From contig JALWEI010000010.1 of assembly GCA_027014125.1 (NCBI GenBank), forward strand, positions 1-48,255: a DNA stretch of 48,255 nucleotides. The letters are read 5' to 3'. Origin of the DNA: Acidilobaceae archaeon (GTDB lineage Archaea > Thermoproteota > Thermoprotei_A > Sulfolobales > Acidilobaceae). The notes under the pieces were generated by a model. The model did not search any database. It had not been told where the DNA came from and was given only the letters and a program-made list of their open reading frames with translations. Below, one piece after another: positions 46,382 to 48,255 of this stretch; position 1 is the stretch's first letter; each line of letters opens with the position of its first letter. The position numbers and the translations under genes were made by a program.

Positions 46382-46894
46382 CTAGACCCTGTACACGACT
46401 ACCTTGTTGGGTGCCACCTCGATTATTAGTGGGGTCTTCACCCTTAGGATATGATCCAGCTCCTCCGGGTCCACCGTTAGAAGGTCGGCCAGTATGGTTG
46501 CTAGGTCGCTGCATAGGCCCGGGTCGAACCCAGCCGCTTCGACGCCGTGCTCGGTCTTGTATGCCATGGCTCCCCTACCACAGTCTATTATCATGATAGC
46601 GGGATTCTCCCTCTCCAGCTCCTCCCGTAGGGTGCCCAGCATTAGGGGGCCCCGGGCCCTGCCTGAGCGGATTAGGCTTAGCATCTCCCGGATCCTAGCG
46701 TCGCCAGCGGCTCCGGCCTTGGCCTTGTATATGCTCCTGGCTGGCTTAACAAGCATGGCTCCATCCCTATAGGTTACCAGGACCTCCTCGGGCCTCCCCA
46801 TGGCCTGGTAGATCTCCTCGGGTATGGTTATAGTATAGGAGATCCCGCCCCTGCCCCCGGTCTTCCTCGTGACCCTCATCCTACGCCAAACCAT
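46382..46894 (-). CDS. AbrB-family regulator with C-terminal domain (170 aa)
   Basis: GGGGGTGGTTATA before ATG 46894 sets the start. Residues 4-50 (RRMRVTRKTGGRGGISYTITIPEEIYQAMGRPEEVLVTYRDGAMLVKP) form an AbrB-type hairpin domain. The last 90 residues (PAIMIIDCGRGAMAYKTEHGVEAAGFDPGLCSDLATILADLLTVDPEEL) are a separate alpha/beta domain, perhaps for a ligand or partner. It lies between sRNA 3 and sRNA 4 and is a candidate binder of the dyad repeats. Confidence 0.7.
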   Translation of the reverse strand: MVWRRMRVTRKTGGRGGISYTITIPEEIYQAMGRPEEVLVTYRDGAMLVKPARSIYKAKAGAAGDARIREMLSLIRSGRARGPLMLGTLREELERENPAIMIIDCGRGAMAYKTEHGVEAAGFDPGLCSDLATILADLLTVDPEELDHILRVKTPLIIEVAPNKVVVYRV

Positions 46895-46925
46895 TATAAC
46901 CACCCCCATACATATAGCAATAGTG

Positions 46926-47002
46926 GGGCGGGTCAGCGGGTCGCATCGCGCCCATGCGGCGTGGGCTGCCGTCGCCTACGGGCTCGCACATCACTCCCGC
47001 CC
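46926..47002 (-). ncRNA. C/D-box-like sRNA 4
   Basis: On the minus strand: stem GGGCGGG/CCCGCCC (7 bp), box C GTGATGT (46988-46994), box D CTGA (46933-46936) with CGCGATGCGACCCG before it as guide. The internal D'/C' pair is not clear; instead GCCCA-TGGGC closes an inner hairpin. Leftward TATA box ACTTATTAG (47028-47036) fits. Its promoter is unlike the shared 55-base block. Confidence 0.6.
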
Positions 47003-47110
47003 TACTACAGTACGATAAACGTTCGACCCTAATAAGTCTTACCCACACCTAGACACGTCGACACCCAGCAGGAGAGTCCACGCGGGCCCGCTTCCTAACG
47101 GTGCCCAGGA

Positions 47111-48255
47111 GTGCTGGAGCCTGGAGTATGGTTCCGGATCCTGCCCCGGGTAGGGGCAAAACCGGACTCCCTGGCCGAGGTCCTATCTGCATCTCCATGG
47201 TTCATTCTAGAGGTATGGAAACGCGGCGGGAAGCTTAGGATCTACGTCACTGGGCAGCTCGCGGAGGCTAGCCTTAGGAAGGTTGTAGGGGTGAGGAGGG
47301 AGGAGCCACCGCCACTAGAGCCGGGCTACTATATGGCTGAGGTGCGGCAGCCAGCGGTAGAGTTCTGGGAGCCCCTGGAGGCTAGCGGGTTCCAGGATAT
47401 CTACGAGTTCCTAGATGAAGGAATGATGTTGCAGGTGGGGGCGTGGAGGGAGCCAAAGGCCCCCAAGATAATATCCAAGAAGGCGGCGGAGCTAAGGGGC
47501 AAGCGCGGCATACTACACGAGTTGCGGGACGGGTTCTTCGACACGGCTGACGAGATTATGGGCCAGGACCCTATGAGGAGGGAGCGGCTCAAGAGGATGA
47601 GGAGCAGCCCCGGCGAGGAGGAGGCCAAGAGGAGAAAGGCACAGACAGCACTGGACCGCCTCCGCTATGCCCCATTCTATATTGTACGCCTCAGGATGTA
47701 CGGCCCAGAGAAGCGGCAGGTAAGGGAGCTGGCAGAGCTTGTGGCATCACGCTTCACTCGGCCCCTCGAGGTGAAGGGAGCTGGCATGCTTGCCCGGCCA
47801 ATAGGCAGCCGGGGGGTTGACAACGCCAGGAGGCTGCCAGGCCCCGCCGGCTTCCTCCAGAGCCCACCGAAGACATACCTGTGGATGAACACGAGGGAGG
47901 TCAAGAGCATCCTCGTCCTTCCAGACCCGAGCCTGCACCCTGTGGAGTTCGAGCGCGGGAGCCCGCTGCCAGCCATTCTACCAAGGAGGAGGGGCGATGT
48001 AAGGCTAGGAGCCCTGCAGGACGGCTCGGTTCTAGCTGTGGACCTAGAGGACCTCTATAGGCACCTGTGGGCTATCGGCATGACTGGCACGGGTAAGAGC
48101 ACGTTCCTATGGAACCTGGCCCTCAGGCTGCACTCCACAGGTAGGGCCGCCGTCGTTGTCATAGACCCCCACGGGGATCTAAGCCTTGACATACTTGAGA
48201 GCGTAGAAACGCTGGATGGAGTCTACCTGCTCGACCCGTTCCTCAGGCCCTTCGG
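47111..48255 (+). CDS. HerA/VirD4-like DNA-transfer ATPase, 3' end cut by window
   Basis: The frame opens after TAA 47096-47098, and GTG 47111 is the first sensible start. The first 300 residues are a divergent N-terminal domain. Then come GALQDGSVLAVDLEDLYRHLWAIGMTGTGKSTFLWNLALRLHS with Walker A GMTGTGKS (323-330), and VVVIDPHGDLSLDIL. GxTGxGKS followed by IDPHGD is typical of TraG/VirD4-like and HerA-like pumps of archaeal plasmids. It would bring DNA to the channel formed by the VirB6-like protein. Walker B lies beyond the window. Confidence 0.8.
   Translation, partial: MLEPGVWFRILPRVGAKPDSLAEVLSASPWFILEVWKRGGKLRIYVTGQLAEASLRKVVGVRREEPPPLEPGYYMAEVRQPAVEFWEPLEASGFQDIYEFLDEGMMLQVGAWREPKAPKIISKKAAELRGKRGILHELRDGFFDTADEIMGQDPMRRERLKRMRSSPGEEEAKRRKAQTALDRLRYAPFYIVRLRMYGPEKRQVRELAELVASRFTRPLEVKGAGMLARPIGSRGVDNARRLPGPAGFLQSPPKTYLWMNTREVKSILVLPDPSLHPVEFERGSPLPAILPRRRGDVRLGALQDGSVLAVDLEDLYRHLWAIGMTGTGKSTFLWNLALRLHSTGRAAVVVIDPHGDLSLDILESVETLDGVYLLDPFLRPF
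47805..47820 (-). repeat. Dyad repeat copy 12 (degenerate, GCAGCC-GGGG-GGTTGA), inside a gene
   Basis: Three arm changes, but the GGGG centre and frame are kept; it encodes SRGVD in the HerA-like protein, close to the NRGVA of copies 6 and 8. Confidence 0.5.

Overview
The window looks like chromosome of a hyperthermophilic crenarchaeote, probably of the Desulfurococcales/Pyrodictiaceae type. The signs are GC-rich genes using AGG, ATA and GGG codons, many GTG and TTG starts with GGTG-type Shine-Dalgarno sites, TATA-box promoters about 25 bases before starts, a tRNA intron with a bulge-helix-bulge motif, archaeal GatD/GatE, an SSV-type integrase that contains its own attachment site, and C/D-box guide RNAs. 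The species cannot be named from the sequence alone.

Bases 1-18,670 are ordinary chromosome. They hold a COG2112-type kinase (cut by the window edge), tRNA-Pro(GGG) with a 31-base intron, a ModE-modC-modA-modB molybdate/tungstate uptake operon with a perfect operator-like palindrome, ketopantoate reductase with an RraA-family protein, a glycosyltransferase, a four-gene secreted-filament operon with its own signal peptidase (7523-10878), a thioesterase, gatD-gatE, an S9 peptidase homologue that has lost its catalytic residues, a ChaN-like protein and a NUDIX hydrolase. Two intergenic regions (6274-6352, 16435-16528) look like structured RNAs.

Bases 18,703-27,814 are a 9.05-kb integrated element in tRNA-Leu(TAG), bounded by perfect 61-base copies of the tRNA 3' half. 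An integrase N-terminal piece lies at the left and the C-terminal part at the right, as in fuselloviruses. Between them are a packaging-type P-loop ATPase, two-helix membrane proteins, a 604-residue spike-like protein and small DNA-binding proteins, so it is probably a provirus. The right attachment site joins a second integrase N-terminus in frame, so a complete 353-codon integrase is rebuilt at the junction. An AT-rich stretch with two membrane-linked genes follows (28,018-29,630).

From a 51-base 3' fragment of tRNA-Gly(TCC) at 29,631 to the right edge of the window lies a third, larger element (more than 18.5 kb seen). It carries its own integrase, VirB2-, VirB3-, VirB4- and VirB6-like proteins resembling the crenarchaeal Ced/Ted DNA-transfer machinery, a HerA/VirD4-like ATPase, and a second machine of pilus type (GspE-like ATPase, duplicated TadC-like membrane protein, type IV pilins). 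Regulators are AbrB and winged-helix proteins. Two features of this element seem undescribed. First, about twelve copies of a 16-base dyad GCAACC-N4-GGTTGC are scattered through it, between and inside genes, often with an AGGACCTA companion. Second, there are four C/D-box sRNA genes, three of which share the same ungapped 55-base promoter block and lie next to a dyad. This looks like an amplified family of guide RNAs carried and co-regulated by a conjugative-type element.
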